A stretch of DNA of 64,000 nt from Aquabacterium sp. A7-Y. GTDB taxonomy: Bacteria; Pseudomonadota; Gammaproteobacteria; Burkholderiales; Burkholderiaceae_C. A program made the translations under genes and the position numbers. The notes beneath the pieces were generated by a model. It saw nothing but the letters and a program-made list of their open reading frames with translations, did not search any database and was not told where the DNA came from. Positions 11,860-23,218 of this stretch are shown in pieces (positions within the stretch are counted from its first letter, which is position 1; the number at the start of each line of letters is the position of its first letter). The stretch spans positions 123,340 through 187,339 of the forward strand of contig NZ_JAPFBW010000013.1 of assembly GCF_026153205.1 (NCBI RefSeq), read 5' to 3'.

Positions 11860-12208
11860 ACGGCGAGGCAAGGAGGAGAAGCAGGAGAGGCCGGACCAGG
11901 AGCAGGGACCGTCGGGCACGCAGGCCTCGATGCGATCGATTGTGGCGACGTAACCGCCTCGTTCCTCTCGTTATTCCGGATGCGATGTGTTAGTTTGACT
12001 AGAAGACTAATTACTTCACTGACGCGCGGACTTCTTCCGGCTCTCGGTGTGCGGCGCGGCGTGGGAGTACCTGTCCCAATGCCCCCCTAGTTCTAGGGAG
12101 TGCAGCCTCTCCGCGATGCCGTGCCGAGTTGCCGTAGCGCCACAGACGTCTATCCCCCATAAAGGGTATTGCGGAACGCCGACGCTCGTTGTGGCATCTG
12201 CCTGGATG
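11860..12208. other. 349-bp intergenic region with two inverted repeats
   Basis: No gene is seen. On the minus strand it is the MATE promoter region and the tail after the P450-like gene. An A/T-rich patch (about 11980-12015) contains TTAGT (11990-11994) and ACTAA (12006-12010) as an imperfect operator-like repeat upstream of the MATE gene. The stretch 12085-12098 is a tighter palindrome (listed separately). No clear terminator with a T-run follows the P450-like gene. Confidence 0.5.
12085..12098. repeat. Palindrome CCCTAG-TT-CTAGGG
   Basis: Perfect 6-bp arms with a 2-bp spacer, 111 bp beyond the end of the P450-like gene and about 225 bp upstream of the MATE start. CTAG-containing palindromes are rare in GC-rich proteobacterial DNA. 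It looks like a dimeric regulator site (for example a LuxR/NarL-type response regulator), but the binding factor is unknown. Confidence 0.4.
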
Positions 12209-13366
12209 TCAGGTCGCCGTTGGCCACGGGCCGGTCCCGTAACCCAGGCGGCCGAGGTCCAAGCCTGCTCGAAGCAGCGCGCGCACCGCCTCGGCAGCAA
12301 TGGTCTCGGCCATCATCTGGCCTGGTGAGGCGAAGGGCTGGGCGCCGAAGGTGAACACCTTGGCGCTTTTCCGGTCGAGTTGGAAACCCCGCGTGCCGGT
12401 GCAGGGCCGACGGGTTGCGGCCAGCAACAGCAGGACCGTGTCGCCCGCCGCCACACGTTCACCTGCCAGCACCATGTCCTCGGCCATCAGGCGCATCGCC
12501 TGGCGCAGCGGCGGGCTCTGGCGCAGGACCTCGCGCACCAGCAGTGGCAGAAGAACCGGCTCGGCCTTCGCGAGCGAGGCCAATTCGGGGTGGAGATGCA
12601 GGGCCAGCAAAGTAGCGGCGATCAGCTCGCTGCTGGCCTCGTGCACCTGATAGAAGAGCAGGGCGAGCCGGGCCAGCACCTGCGTCACCGGCAGGTCGCG
12701 CCGGCGCAGCGACAGGGCTTTCAGACGCGTCAGCACCTCGTGCCCGGGCACGCCGCCCGGCGGCGTGTCCATCAGCGCCGCCATGTAGGCCACCAGTTCC
12801 TGCGCCGCCCGGCGACCTTGCAGGTGCTGGTCTTCCGAGGCCTGCGGCGATGAGCAAGGCAGCCGACTCACCGCCCAGTGGCTCAGGCGCTGCAGGTCGC
12901 AGCTCTGGGCTCCGAGCACCCGCCCCAGCACATGCGCCGGCACGGCCTGGCAGTAGAGCGTCAGCGCGCCACCCTGTAGGGCGCCGCCAGCGGCTTTCAG
13001 TGACGTGGCCGCGCAATCCCGTGCCAGCTCACGCACTTGTGCCGGCAGCACACCTTCCAGCAGGGCCGCGACCAGCCCTTCCAGCCGGCCGGGGCAGGCC
13101 GCCGCGGCGGCCCCTGCCGGGTTGGCCGGAAAGCAAGCAGCGGCACACAAGGCCGACACCAGCCGTGCGGCTTCGCACGCCCGGCAGGCAGGATGGGCGA
13201 GGACTTCAGCAACGAGTTGAGAGCCGGACGCCACCCACAAGCCCAGAGCGGTGTCGAAATAGACCCCGCGAGGCTCGGGCGCGACCTCCCTGCGGACGGC
13301 GCAGCCGATGGCGGGCGGCAGCTGCCGCCCGGGCGGGGTGGAGGACGGGACAGCGGAAGCTTGCAC
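12209..13366 (-). CDS. Cytochrome P450-like protein lacking the heme cysteine
   Basis: About 385 residues. The P450 core is recognisable. A K-helix ExxR motif at Glu279-Arg282 (EVLRQSPPLRQAMR) is followed by the strand AGERVAAGDTVLLLLAATRR and a heme-loop-like segment FGAQPFASPGQMMA at 340-353. An I-helix-like stretch (LLFYQVHEASSELIAATLLALHLHP, shown here only in part: 237-260) lacks the usual AGxxT. In normal P450s the loop is FGxGxHxCxG; here the cysteine position is Ser347 (codon TCA) and the Gly and His/Arg positions are Gln and Phe. It should therefore not bind heme as a thiolate. The N-terminus is cysteine- and alanine-rich. The GTG start lacks a good ribosome site, so the start is uncertain. 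It lies 78 bp downstream of luxI on the same strand, probably the same transcript. Known heme-less P450 relatives (EryCII, DesVIII, TylM3) act as partner proteins of glycosyltransferases. Confidence 0.72.
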   Translation of the reverse strand: MQASAVPSSTPPGRQLPPAIGCAVRREVAPEPRGVYFDTALGLWVASGSQLVAEVLAHPACRACEAARLVSALCAAACFPANPAGAAAAACPGRLEGLVAALLEGVLPAQVRELARDCAATSLKAAGGALQGGALTLYCQAVPAHVLGRVLGAQSCDLQRLSHWAVSRLPCSSPQASEDQHLQGRRAAQELVAYMAALMDTPPGGVPGHEVLTRLKALSLRRRDLPVTQVLARLALLFYQVHEASSELIAATLLALHLHPELASLAKAEPVLLPLLVREVLRQSPPLRQAMRLMAEDMVLAGERVAAGDTVLLLLAATRRPCTGTRGFQLDRKSAKVFTFGAQPFASPGQMMAETIAAEAVRALLRAGLDLGRLGYGTGPWPTAT

Positions 13367-13444
13367 TGCGAGTCAACAACTGCGCGGGGGCCCCGCGACG
13401 AAACTTGAAGCGTGGGAGACCGTCGGATGACGCCGTTGTTTGGC

Positions 13445-14110
13445 TCAGGCCGACAGCGTGCGCGCGCCGGGCGGCGCCATCAGTTGCATGCGGTGGCGCA
13501 CGTGGCCGGCGCCCTGCGGCGCCTTGCCCGCCACGCCCTGTCGCAGCGCCTGGATGGAATGCTTGTCGGCCTCGATCCAGCAGGCGAACAGCGGCCGCCC
13601 CTCGAACAGCACCGGCGGCCCGGCCCGATGGGCATGCACCCCGGCGCGACGCAGCAGCCGCTCCACCCCGAGCGGCGACACCGTGATGAAGCGCTTCACG
13701 CCGTGCCGGGCCGCGCATTCGAGCGAGGCCGCCAGGATCTGCTCGGCCACCCTGACGTCGAGGATCTGCGACAGGCGGAAAGGCGCGGCGCAGTCCATCG
13801 CCGCGAAGCGCGACAGCTCCCAGATTTCCGCGCCTGCCGGCGGCGCTTCCCGCAGCAATTGCGGGAAGACCTTGGCGAGCAGGTAGGAGCCCGTTGTCGG
13901 CAACAGGCGCGCGCAGCCACAAATGCGCTCCTGTGCGTTGCGGGCGATCACATAGGAGGTGTCCGGACCGTCGAATTCGTCGGTCTCCGCACGCCCTTGC
14001 ACAGCGAGATCCCACCCGAGGGTCTCGACGAACACCCGGTACCGATAGGCAGCGAGCGCGCTCAGCATGCTGGGCGAGAGACTCGTGCCGGTTCCGCAAA
14101 TGATCTCCAC
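13445..14110 (-). CDS. LuxI-family acyl-homoserine lactone synthase
   Basis: 221 residues. Makes an N-acyl-homoserine lactone from S-adenosylmethionine and an acyl-ACP (or acyl-CoA). The invariant LuxI residues are in place: Arg25 and Phe27 (YRYRVFVETLGW), Trp33, the acidic DEFDGPD cluster (44-50), Arg68 (GCARLLPT), Phe82, and Glu98/Arg101 (WELSRFA). The GTG start at 14108-14110 follows a strong AGGAGG site. A lux-box palindrome lies about 68-87 bp upstream, implying positive feedback from LuxR. Next to it are the P450-like gene (downstream) and the divergent RsaM-like gene. The acyl chain cannot be told from sequence; the 25-residue C-terminal extension is basic and Pro/Ala rich. Confidence 0.93.
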   Translation of the reverse strand: MEIICGTGTSLSPSMLSALAAYRYRVFVETLGWDLAVQGRAETDEFDGPDTSYVIARNAQERICGCARLLPTTGSYLLAKVFPQLLREAPPAGAEIWELSRFAAMDCAAPFRLSQILDVRVAEQILAASLECAARHGVKRFITVSPLGVERLLRRAGVHAHRAGPPVLFEGRPLFACWIEADKHSIQALRQGVAGKAPQGAGHVRHRMQLMAPPGARTLSA

Positions 14111-14177
14111 AGGGATCCTCCTCCAGCAAGGTAATTTTCAGGAGCGCCAGATTTCAGTTCACGCCCCCACCCGGAGC

Positions 14178-14197
14178 AACTGTCAGGACTGACAGAT
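14178..14197. promoter_or_regulatory. lux box between luxI and the RsaM-like gene
   Basis: AACTGTCAGGACTGACAGAT: arms CTGTCAG and CTGACAG are perfect inverted repeats around a 2-bp centre (14180-14195), with CTG-N10-CAG spacing as in LuxR-type operators. It sits about 68 bp upstream of the luxI start and about 200 bp upstream of the divergent gene, so it may serve luxI alone or both. Confidence 0.8.
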
Positions 14198-14397
14198 TCA
14201 TCACAAGTGTTTCAATCCGGTTTCGCGACCGCTCATCAGTTCAGAAAGCGCTTTTGTCCTGCCGACCCCAGGCGCCTGACAACATCGACACTACTCAGCC
14301 CCACGCCGCACCCATAGGATCCAGGCTCCTTGCCCAGAGAACACAAGGGGACAGGCGCCCAGCGCTGGTCGGCCCTCACTATTCCAGTCGAGTTTCC

Positions 14398-14988
14398 ATG
14401 ACGAGGACTTTCCGTTCGGGCCGCCGTTCCGGCCACGGGCGACATCGGGCGTCTCACGTCGGTGCCCCGCCCGCTGCTGACACGTGGCGGTCCGCCTGGC
14501 CGGAGCGCAGCATCGACGCGGTCGGCGACGATCATGCGCGAGCCTTCTTGCCGGACTTTCCTGACCTGCCCGCCGCATTGGCGCTGATGCTGTCTGCCTT
14601 GCCCCGTGGGTCGCCCGAGGACGGCTACCTGCGCCTCAACTGGTCCGCCCTGCGGGAGGCCAGCCTGGTGCACCTTTTCTCGGGCCTCGACCTCGAATAC
14701 GACCCGCCGCCACGCTGTGGTGAGGTGACCGGCTTCATCAGCGGCTATACCGAGTGGGTCAGTCGCGAGGAGCCGTCGATCTCGCTGGGATGGGACTGGC
14801 GGCTGGACGTCGAGACCGGGTTGCCGCAGTTGGCGGTGGCCAGCGTGCGCAGCAACGTGATGCTGGTCGACGACGAACAAGCCGACCTTGGCGTCAGCAT
14901 CACGATGCACCTGCTCAACAAACGCCTTCAGCTGCTGGACTGGGAAGCCACCGTGGCAGCCGCGCTCGGTATGCGAAGGTACGGATGA
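14398..14988 (+). CDS. RsaM-like (DUF4902) quorum-sensing modulator
   Basis: 196 residues. The central and C-terminal part carries the pattern I associate with RsaM/DUF4902 proteins: GYTEWVS (117-123), PSISLGWDW (126-134), then RSNVMLVD (151-158) and a C-terminal DWEATVAAAL helix. RsaM-type proteins are small negative regulators of AHL production found between luxI- and luxR-type genes in Burkholderia and some Pseudomonas, which is the position here. The first 30 residues are basic and unlike the family, and the ribosome site before ATG 14398 is weak, so a later start is possible. It is divergent from luxI across the lux box and convergent with luxR (61-bp gap). Family assignment is by recall of motifs and synteny. 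Confidence 0.68.
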   Translation: MTRTFRSGRRSGHGRHRASHVGAPPAADTWRSAWPERSIDAVGDDHARAFLPDFPDLPAALALMLSALPRGSPEDGYLRLNWSALREASLVHLFSGLDLEYDPPPRCGEVTGFISGYTEWVSREEPSISLGWDWRLDVETGLPQLAVASVRSNVMLVDDEQADLGVSITMHLLNKRLQLLDWEATVAAALGMRRYG

Positions 14989-15049
14989 ACCGGATACGAG
15001 CATGAGCCTCTTTCGCTTCGCGAACAGCGGACAGCGGCCTGTCTGCGTC

Positions 15050-15760
15050 CTAGAGGAACCCGAGCACGGCGGCCCGGATGGCGGCCGCCGTCTTGTTGCT
15101 CGCGCCCAGCTTCCCCATCGCATTGCTGATGTGGAAGTTGACGGTGCGCTCGGAGATGTTGAGGATGTCGGCCACCTCGTTCGAGGTCTTGCCGTCCGCC
15201 GTCCAGCGCAGCACCTCGGTCTCACGCTCACTGAGCCGGATCTCGAACTCGGGCATGAGGCGGGCAGCCACGCGGTCGCTCATGCCTTGATGTCCCACCT
15301 GCGCCAGCCAATACATCTTCGATAGGTTGGATTTGAGCTCGGTCGGAGTGATTTCCCCGCTGGTTCGAGCAAAGGTCATCAGGCTGCGGATGCCGCTGGG
15401 ATCGCGGTAGGCCATTGCCCAGCCCACCCTGAGGCCGAAGGAGCGGGCCTCCTCCCACAGCTCACGGCTGGTCGAGAACACGCTGTCCGACCAGATCAGC
15501 GGCGACGACGATCGCATCCCGTGGTGCACCGTCGGGTCGACCGCGACGTAGCCGCGCTCCTGGTAGCGCTCCTGCCAGGCCACCGGATAGTTGTTGAACA
15601 TCGCGATGCGCGGATTGGACAACGGCAGGGGCATGCGCATGCCGTAAGCGCAGAAATCGAAACCGAGATCACGCACCGCCGATGTGAGCCGTGCGAACAG
15701 CTCCCCCTCCGTCCCGGTCGTGAGCAGGGAGTGGATGTCTTCCTCCTGCCAGGCTTTCAT
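15050..15760 (-). CDS. LuxR-family AHL-responsive regulator
   Basis: 236 residues with the two-domain LuxR architecture. The N-terminal autoinducer-binding domain (about 15-160) keeps the ligand residues Trp62, Tyr66, Asp75, Pro76 and Trp90. The C-terminal GerE/LuxR helix-turn-helix (about 172-236) has LSERETEVLRWTADGKT and ERTVNFHISNAMGKL. ATG 15760 is preceded by AGGAGG at ideal spacing; longer in-frame upstream sequence is not LuxR-like. The leader AGGAGGATCC is nearly the same as that of luxI. With the linked synthase and the lux box this forms a complete sensing circuit. The ligand and whether DNA binding needs or is lost with AHL are unknown. Confidence 0.93.
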   Translation of the reverse strand: MKAWQEEDIHSLLTTGTEGELFARLTSAVRDLGFDFCAYGMRMPLPLSNPRIAMFNNYPVAWQERYQERGYVAVDPTVHHGMRSSSPLIWSDSVFSTSRELWEEARSFGLRVGWAMAYRDPSGIRSLMTFARTSGEITPTELKSNLSKMYWLAQVGHQGMSDRVAARLMPEFEIRLSERETEVLRWTADGKTSNEVADILNISERTVNFHISNAMGKLGASNKTAAAIRAAVLGFL

Positions 15761-16067
15761 GGATCCTCCTAAACGCAGCAACTCGCCGCGCCGATGTGCG
15801 GGAGGCAAACACTCCCGTCGATATTTCAAGCAACGTGCATATACAGCCACATGCGCGCTGTTCGCACGAAACTCCCCGCCCGCATTATTCGCGGTGCGGC
15901 CGCAGACAACATGTATGCAAGCGTAGCAAAGGGGGGTTAGGCGACCCCTGGAATGTGCAAGCCAAACCGTGCACTGCGCCCCGGAAGGTGGTATATGGCA
16001 GCTTGACCCTCGCCCCTGCACGCCCTCTGCGCGGCGCCTGCAGGGCGCAGGGGACGGGAGGAAATTC
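15761..16067. other. 307-bp divergent intergenic region
   Basis: Separates luxR (minus) from a small unknown gene (plus) and must hold the luxR promoter. It is richer in A/T around 15820-15920. No lux box with CTG-N10-CAG spacing was found here, so luxR does not look autoregulated through a classical site. No small gene was recognised. Confidence 0.5.
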
Positions 16068-16481
16068 ATGCTGCCCTGGTTGCCCTGGTTCTGGTTGTGT
16101 GCACCCACCAGCGTGCGCTGGCCGTTCAGCGGCGATGTCGTTCAGGACATCGCGCCCGACACGGACTGGTTCTTCAACGCCATCCCGCCGGGCGCCGGCG
16201 TCGGGCGGCTGGAGAAGGAGATTTTCGAGCACGCCTCCTACGGCCGGCAACTCGGCCTGTTGATGGACGTCGTGCTCGCGCTGGCCGAGCAGGCTAGCTG
16301 GCCCAATGAACAGGCGAAGCAGCGGCATGAGGAGCTGCTCGCGCTCTGGAAGGAGATCCAGCGCCTCAAGGACAGCCGCCGCGAAGCGCTGGCCGATGCA
16401 GCGCGGCTGGCCCTCAGGCGGCTGGAGTCGGCCGACCCCGAACGGCTCCAGCAGGTCGTGGGGACGTTTCTGCGCCAGTAA
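16068..16481 (+). CDS. Conserved protein of unknown function
   Basis: 137 residues from ATG 16068, which follows a good GGGAGGAAA ribosome site. The N-terminus is Trp/Pro-rich (MLPWLPWFWLC, then WPFSGDVVQDIAPDTDWFF), then a segment HASYGRQLGLLMDVVLALAEQ and a charged helical tail (KEIQRLKDSRREALADAARLAL). I recall proteins with an FSGDV.QDI...WF...ASYGRQLG pattern in many proteobacteria, without an assigned function. No signal peptide or clear membrane helix beyond the short hydrophobic start. It is alone on the plus strand between luxR and a lipoprotein gene. Confidence 0.6.
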   Translation: MLPWLPWFWLCAPTSVRWPFSGDVVQDIAPDTDWFFNAIPPGAGVGRLEKEIFEHASYGRQLGLLMDVVLALAEQASWPNEQAKQRHEELLALWKEIQRLKDSRREALADAARLALRRLESADPERLQQVVGTFLRQ

Positions 16482-16670
16482 AACGGTCGGACAAGAAGGT
16501 TCGCGACAACGTGCGGCCTTGCGGGAAGGCCATGGGTCGGCCTTGCCCTTGCCGCCTTCTTTCCAACGCTTAAGCTTCGCGCGCTGCCAGCGGGCAGAAC
16601 AACCGTGCTCGAGGAGGCGCAAATGTCGTCGAACGGGCCATCCGGGAGAGGCCGCTTCGGCCGTCTGGAA

Positions 16671-17057
16671 ATGAGAGCGCTCATCCTTGCGACCTGCGCA
16701 TTTCTCAGCGCATGCACCCACTCGGTGGCCTTGCCGTCGCCGCTGTTTGAAGAGGTCTTCGTCAAGGACTTCGAATCATCCGAGCCGGCCCGCCGATGTC
16801 GTGCCTCGGACGTCAACCTCGATCACGCTCGCGCGGGAGCCTTCTTCCGTCGTGCCCGCGAAGTGGACTCTCGAACGCTGCACGACAACTACGACATCGC
16901 GCCTTGCCGAGTGCTCGGCACGCTGAAGTACCAGGGGCAAACCTGCGACTGGTCCGTGGACGCCGGAGCCACCGGCTGGGTCCGCTGCGCCGATCGTCGC
17001 TGGCTGTTCGCTTGCGACGACTGCAAGGATCTGCTCGAAACCGACTCGCAACGGTAA
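16671..17057 (+). CDS. Small predicted lipoprotein
   Basis: 128 residues from ATG 16671. The N-terminus is a lipoprotein signal peptide with lipobox LSAC (Cys at about residue 15). The mature part has six more cysteines ([32 protein letters not shown]), fitting a disulfide-rich periplasmic or outer-membrane-anchored domain. No family recognised. An upstream in-frame ATG at 16623 would bury the signal peptide and was rejected. It converges with the 5-oxoprolinase gene. Confidence 0.6.
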   Translation: MRALILATCAFLSACTHSVALPSPLFEEVFVKDFESSEPARRCRASDVNLDHARAGAFFRRAREVDSRTLHDNYDIAPCRVLGTLKYQGQTCDWSVDAGATGWVRCADRRWLFACDDCKDLLETDSQR

Positions 17058-17102
17058 GCGCACAGCAGGCCCGGTGGGTGCCGCAGAGCCGCCCGTCCTG
17101 CG

Positions 17103-20750
<3,648 letters not shown>

Positions 20751-20997
20751 AGGTCCTTGCTCGGAGGATCCGCCGGGCCCGCGTCGCCGCGTGGCCCGGC
20801 AACACGTCGGCGCGGCCGAGTTGCAGCTCGCACAGCCCGGCGGCCGCCATGCGGCGCACGATCGCGGGCCGCTTGGAATGCCTCGGACTCTAGCGGACTT
20901 CTCGGCGCCTGGATGGACAAGGCCAGCCCCCGCGGGGCCGGCCTTCGCGACGCCGGGCAGAGCCGCCGGGCCGGCATCGCCCGGGCCCCGGGAAGCG

Positions 20998-21945
20998 TCA
21001 AGGTAGCTGCATCAGCGCTCGCACGCGCAGGCGTTCGCGCTCGTTGAAGTTGGCCGCCAGGTACTGCGTGATCGCCTCGTCGCGCTGCAGGTCGGACAGC
21101 TCGGGCGCCTTGCGCAGCCGGTCCACCTCGGCATGCGCCTGCAACAGCCGACGCTCCCAGGCGGCCCACAGCGCGTCCTCCTCGCGCAGCCGCAATGCCG
21201 CCGCTTCACCGAACTGCTCGATGCGCTGCTGATGCAGGGTCGCGGCATCGACGCGCCGCGGATCGGGCAGCAGCGCCGAAGTCGCCACCTGGGTGGTGCC
21301 CGAGGGCTCGGCCAGGCGGTGCGCCAGCTCACCTTCCTCCTCGGCATAGAAGGCCTCGGCCCAGGCGGTGCCGAGCACCTGCCGTCGCACCTGGCGCCGC
21401 TCGGCCAGCGCGGCGGCCCAGGTCGCGCGGTCGTTCAGGTTCACCTGATGCTGGAAGCCGTATTGCTGCAGCGCCAGGTAGCGCTCCCACACCTGCCGCA
21501 CCTGGGCCACCGCCTCGGGCGTGAGGTCGCGCGCGGCATGGGCGAGCAGCAGGGCGCTGATCTCCTCGAGCTTCGCCTCGCCGAGCGTGCTGAGGTAGTA
21601 GTCGAAGCGGCGCCTGAGCGCGATCGACGGCTGCAGCTTGCCCTGCGCGTCCACCGACCAGCCACCGTCGGGTTCGGTGCCACGCAAGGAGCCCTGCACG
21701 AACAGCCGCCGCTCCACCTCGCGCAGCGGCGCCGCCTGGTCCGCGGTCGCGGCCGTGCTGTGGCCGCCGGCGGCCATCAGGCTCAGGCCGGTCGAGGCCG
21801 ACGCCACGGCCGGCGGCGCCGCGGGCGACGGCGAGTCACGCAGGGCCCAGGCCCCCAGCGCCGCCACCCCGGCCACCGCGACGGCCGCACCGGCAGCCCG
21901 GGCCTTGCCTCGCTCCCCTGTATAGGTCTTCACGGTCTTGCCCAC
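20998..21945 (-). CDS. lifO: Lipase-specific foldase (LifO)
   Basis: 315 residues. Membrane-anchored periplasmic chaperone that folds the secreted lipase before type II export. It has an N-terminal membrane helix (about 16-36), an Ala/Ser/Pro-rich linker, then the steric-chaperone domain with the family motif [13 protein letters not shown] (about residues 110-122). The rest is helical, rich in Arg, Glu and Ala, as in LifO structures that wrap around the lipase. GTG 21945 follows GAGGAGA. It lies 9 bp after the lipase gene, and the two form one operon. Confidence 0.92.
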   Translation of the reverse strand: MGKTVKTYTGERGKARAAGAAVAVAGVAALGAWALRDSPSPAAPPAVASASTGLSLMAAGGHSTAATADQAAPLREVERRLFVQGSLRGTEPDGGWSVDAQGKLQPSIALRRRFDYYLSTLGEAKLEEISALLLAHAARDLTPEAVAQVRQVWERYLALQQYGFQHQVNLNDRATWAAALAERRQVRRQVLGTAWAEAFYAEEEGELAHRLAEPSGTTQVATSALLPDPRRVDAATLHQQRIEQFGEAAALRLREEDALWAAWERRLLQAHAEVDRLRKAPELSDLQRDEAITQYLAANFNERERLRVRALMQLP

Positions 21946-21954
21946 ACGATCTCC

Positions 21955-22902
21955 TCAGAGCCCTGCCAGGCGCAGCCGGTTGGCCTGGTTGCGATAGAAC
22001 TGCACCGGGTCGGGCGCGAACGCACCACGCAGCCCGAAGGTGTGGTTGACCGCATCGAGGTGGTTCCAGCCGTAGTCGCTGCGCAGGACCTGGCCCCAAT
22101 GCGAGGAGCACCGGCCCACCAGGCCGTCGTTGCGCTCGCTCCCGAAGAAGGTGCCGGTCAGGACCATCAGCACGTCGGCCACGTCGAGCGCGTTGGTGTG
22201 GACCTCGGTCCCGCCGGCCGAGTAGTAGCGCACCCCGCCGGCTTCGGCCGGCCCGACGCCGCACTCCCGGGTCGGTGCCCCCTGCGGAAAGCGGCGGTTG
22301 AAGTCCAGCGCACCGCGGGTGTTGAGCGACTGCAGCGCCGCCAGCGAGTCCTGTGGCAGCTCGGGGCTGCCGGCGATCACGCCGATCAGGCGGGCCAGCG
22401 CATTGGCGATCTCGGCAAACACCCCCGTGGTCCCGGTCCAGGAGGTGAGGTGCTCGATGCCGTCGGCGGTCTTGCTGCCGAAGTGGGGCGTGGCCACCGT
22501 GGTGACCGACGCCACCAGCTCCGGCGCCACCGCAGCCACATAGCGGATGGTCGGGCCGCCGTGGCTGTGGCCGACCAGGTTGAAGCGGGCGTGGCCGTGC
22601 ACCTGCTGCAGCGCCCGCAGCTCGCGCAGCAGCTGTTCGCCGCGCACTTCCGAGGAGTTGGCGGCCGAGACGGCCGAGCCGTAGACAGTGGCGCCGCCGT
22701 CCTGCAATGCGGCGGGGATACCATAGAAGTAATCGATGCTGCCGATCTTCTCGAAGCCGAGCAGGCCGGCCACCAGGACGATGGGGTAGCGGGTCCGGGT
22801 GTAGCCGCTGTCCGCCGGTTCGGCGGCCCGGGTGGCGTTTGAAGCAGCTGCCGCGAGGCAGGCACCGGCGATGGTGAAGCGGGCCAACAAGCTGGGGTTC
22901 AC
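21955..22902 (-). CDS. lipA: Secreted triacylglycerol lipase
   Basis: 315 residues; family I.1/I.2 bacterial lipase. The GTG start at 22900-22902 follows GGAAGGAGT; longer upstream frame is rejected. A signal peptide of about 27 residues precedes AAEPADSGYTRTRYPIVLV. The catalytic triad can be placed at Ser113 (GHSHGG), Asp259 (ERNDGLV) and His281 (WNHLDAVN). Cys214 and Cys265 fit the conserved disulfide. Exported by Sec, folded by the LifO encoded just downstream, then probably secreted by the type II system. In Burkholderia relatives this pair is often under quorum-sensing control, but no lux box is seen upstream here. Confidence 0.93.
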   Translation of the reverse strand: MNPSLLARFTIAGACLAAAASNATRAAEPADSGYTRTRYPIVLVAGLLGFEKIGSIDYFYGIPAALQDGGATVYGSAVSAANSSEVRGEQLLRELRALQQVHGHARFNLVGHSHGGPTIRYVAAVAPELVASVTTVATPHFGSKTADGIEHLTSWTGTTGVFAEIANALARLIGVIAGSPELPQDSLAALQSLNTRGALDFNRRFPQGAPTRECGVGPAEAGGVRYYSAGGTEVHTNALDVADVLMVLTGTFFGSERNDGLVGRCSSHWGQVLRSDYGWNHLDAVNHTFGLRGAFAPDPVQFYRNQANRLRLAGL

Positions 22903-23218
22903 TTTGGGTACTCCTTCCGTGGCAAGGCCCCTGGCGGCCGGAGCGCCGCGGGCATCAGCAGATGCTGCCGACCTGCGTTGTCCGGCCCCGGTCGGCAGAT
23001 TGAAAGGCGAGTCCAGATCCCGTCTCCACGGGGTTTTCCCACAGCTGCAGCGCAACAAAATGATCGCGGCCGCCGGCCTCGATGCGAAGGCCAAACTACG
23101 ATCACGTCCCCCCGTGGCCAGGGGTCGCCCGGCGCCGCAGGCACGTCCGGGCGCAGCTGTGTCAAAGCTGCCTGCAGTGACGCAGACAGGCCCGCCCCAG
23201 GCGGACCGGACACCGGCT
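22903..23218. other. 316-bp upstream region of the lipase operon
   Basis: Between lipA (start, minus) and the end of the sensor kinase gene (minus). It should hold the lipase promoter. An imperfect repeat CCTG...CAGG at 23171-23190 has N12 rather than N10 spacing and was not accepted as a lux box. No gene and no convincing terminator were seen. Confidence 0.45.

Noticed and set aside
23171..23190. lux-box-like CCTG...CAGG upstream of lipA
   Set aside because: Spacing is N12 instead of N10 and the inner bases are not symmetrical.
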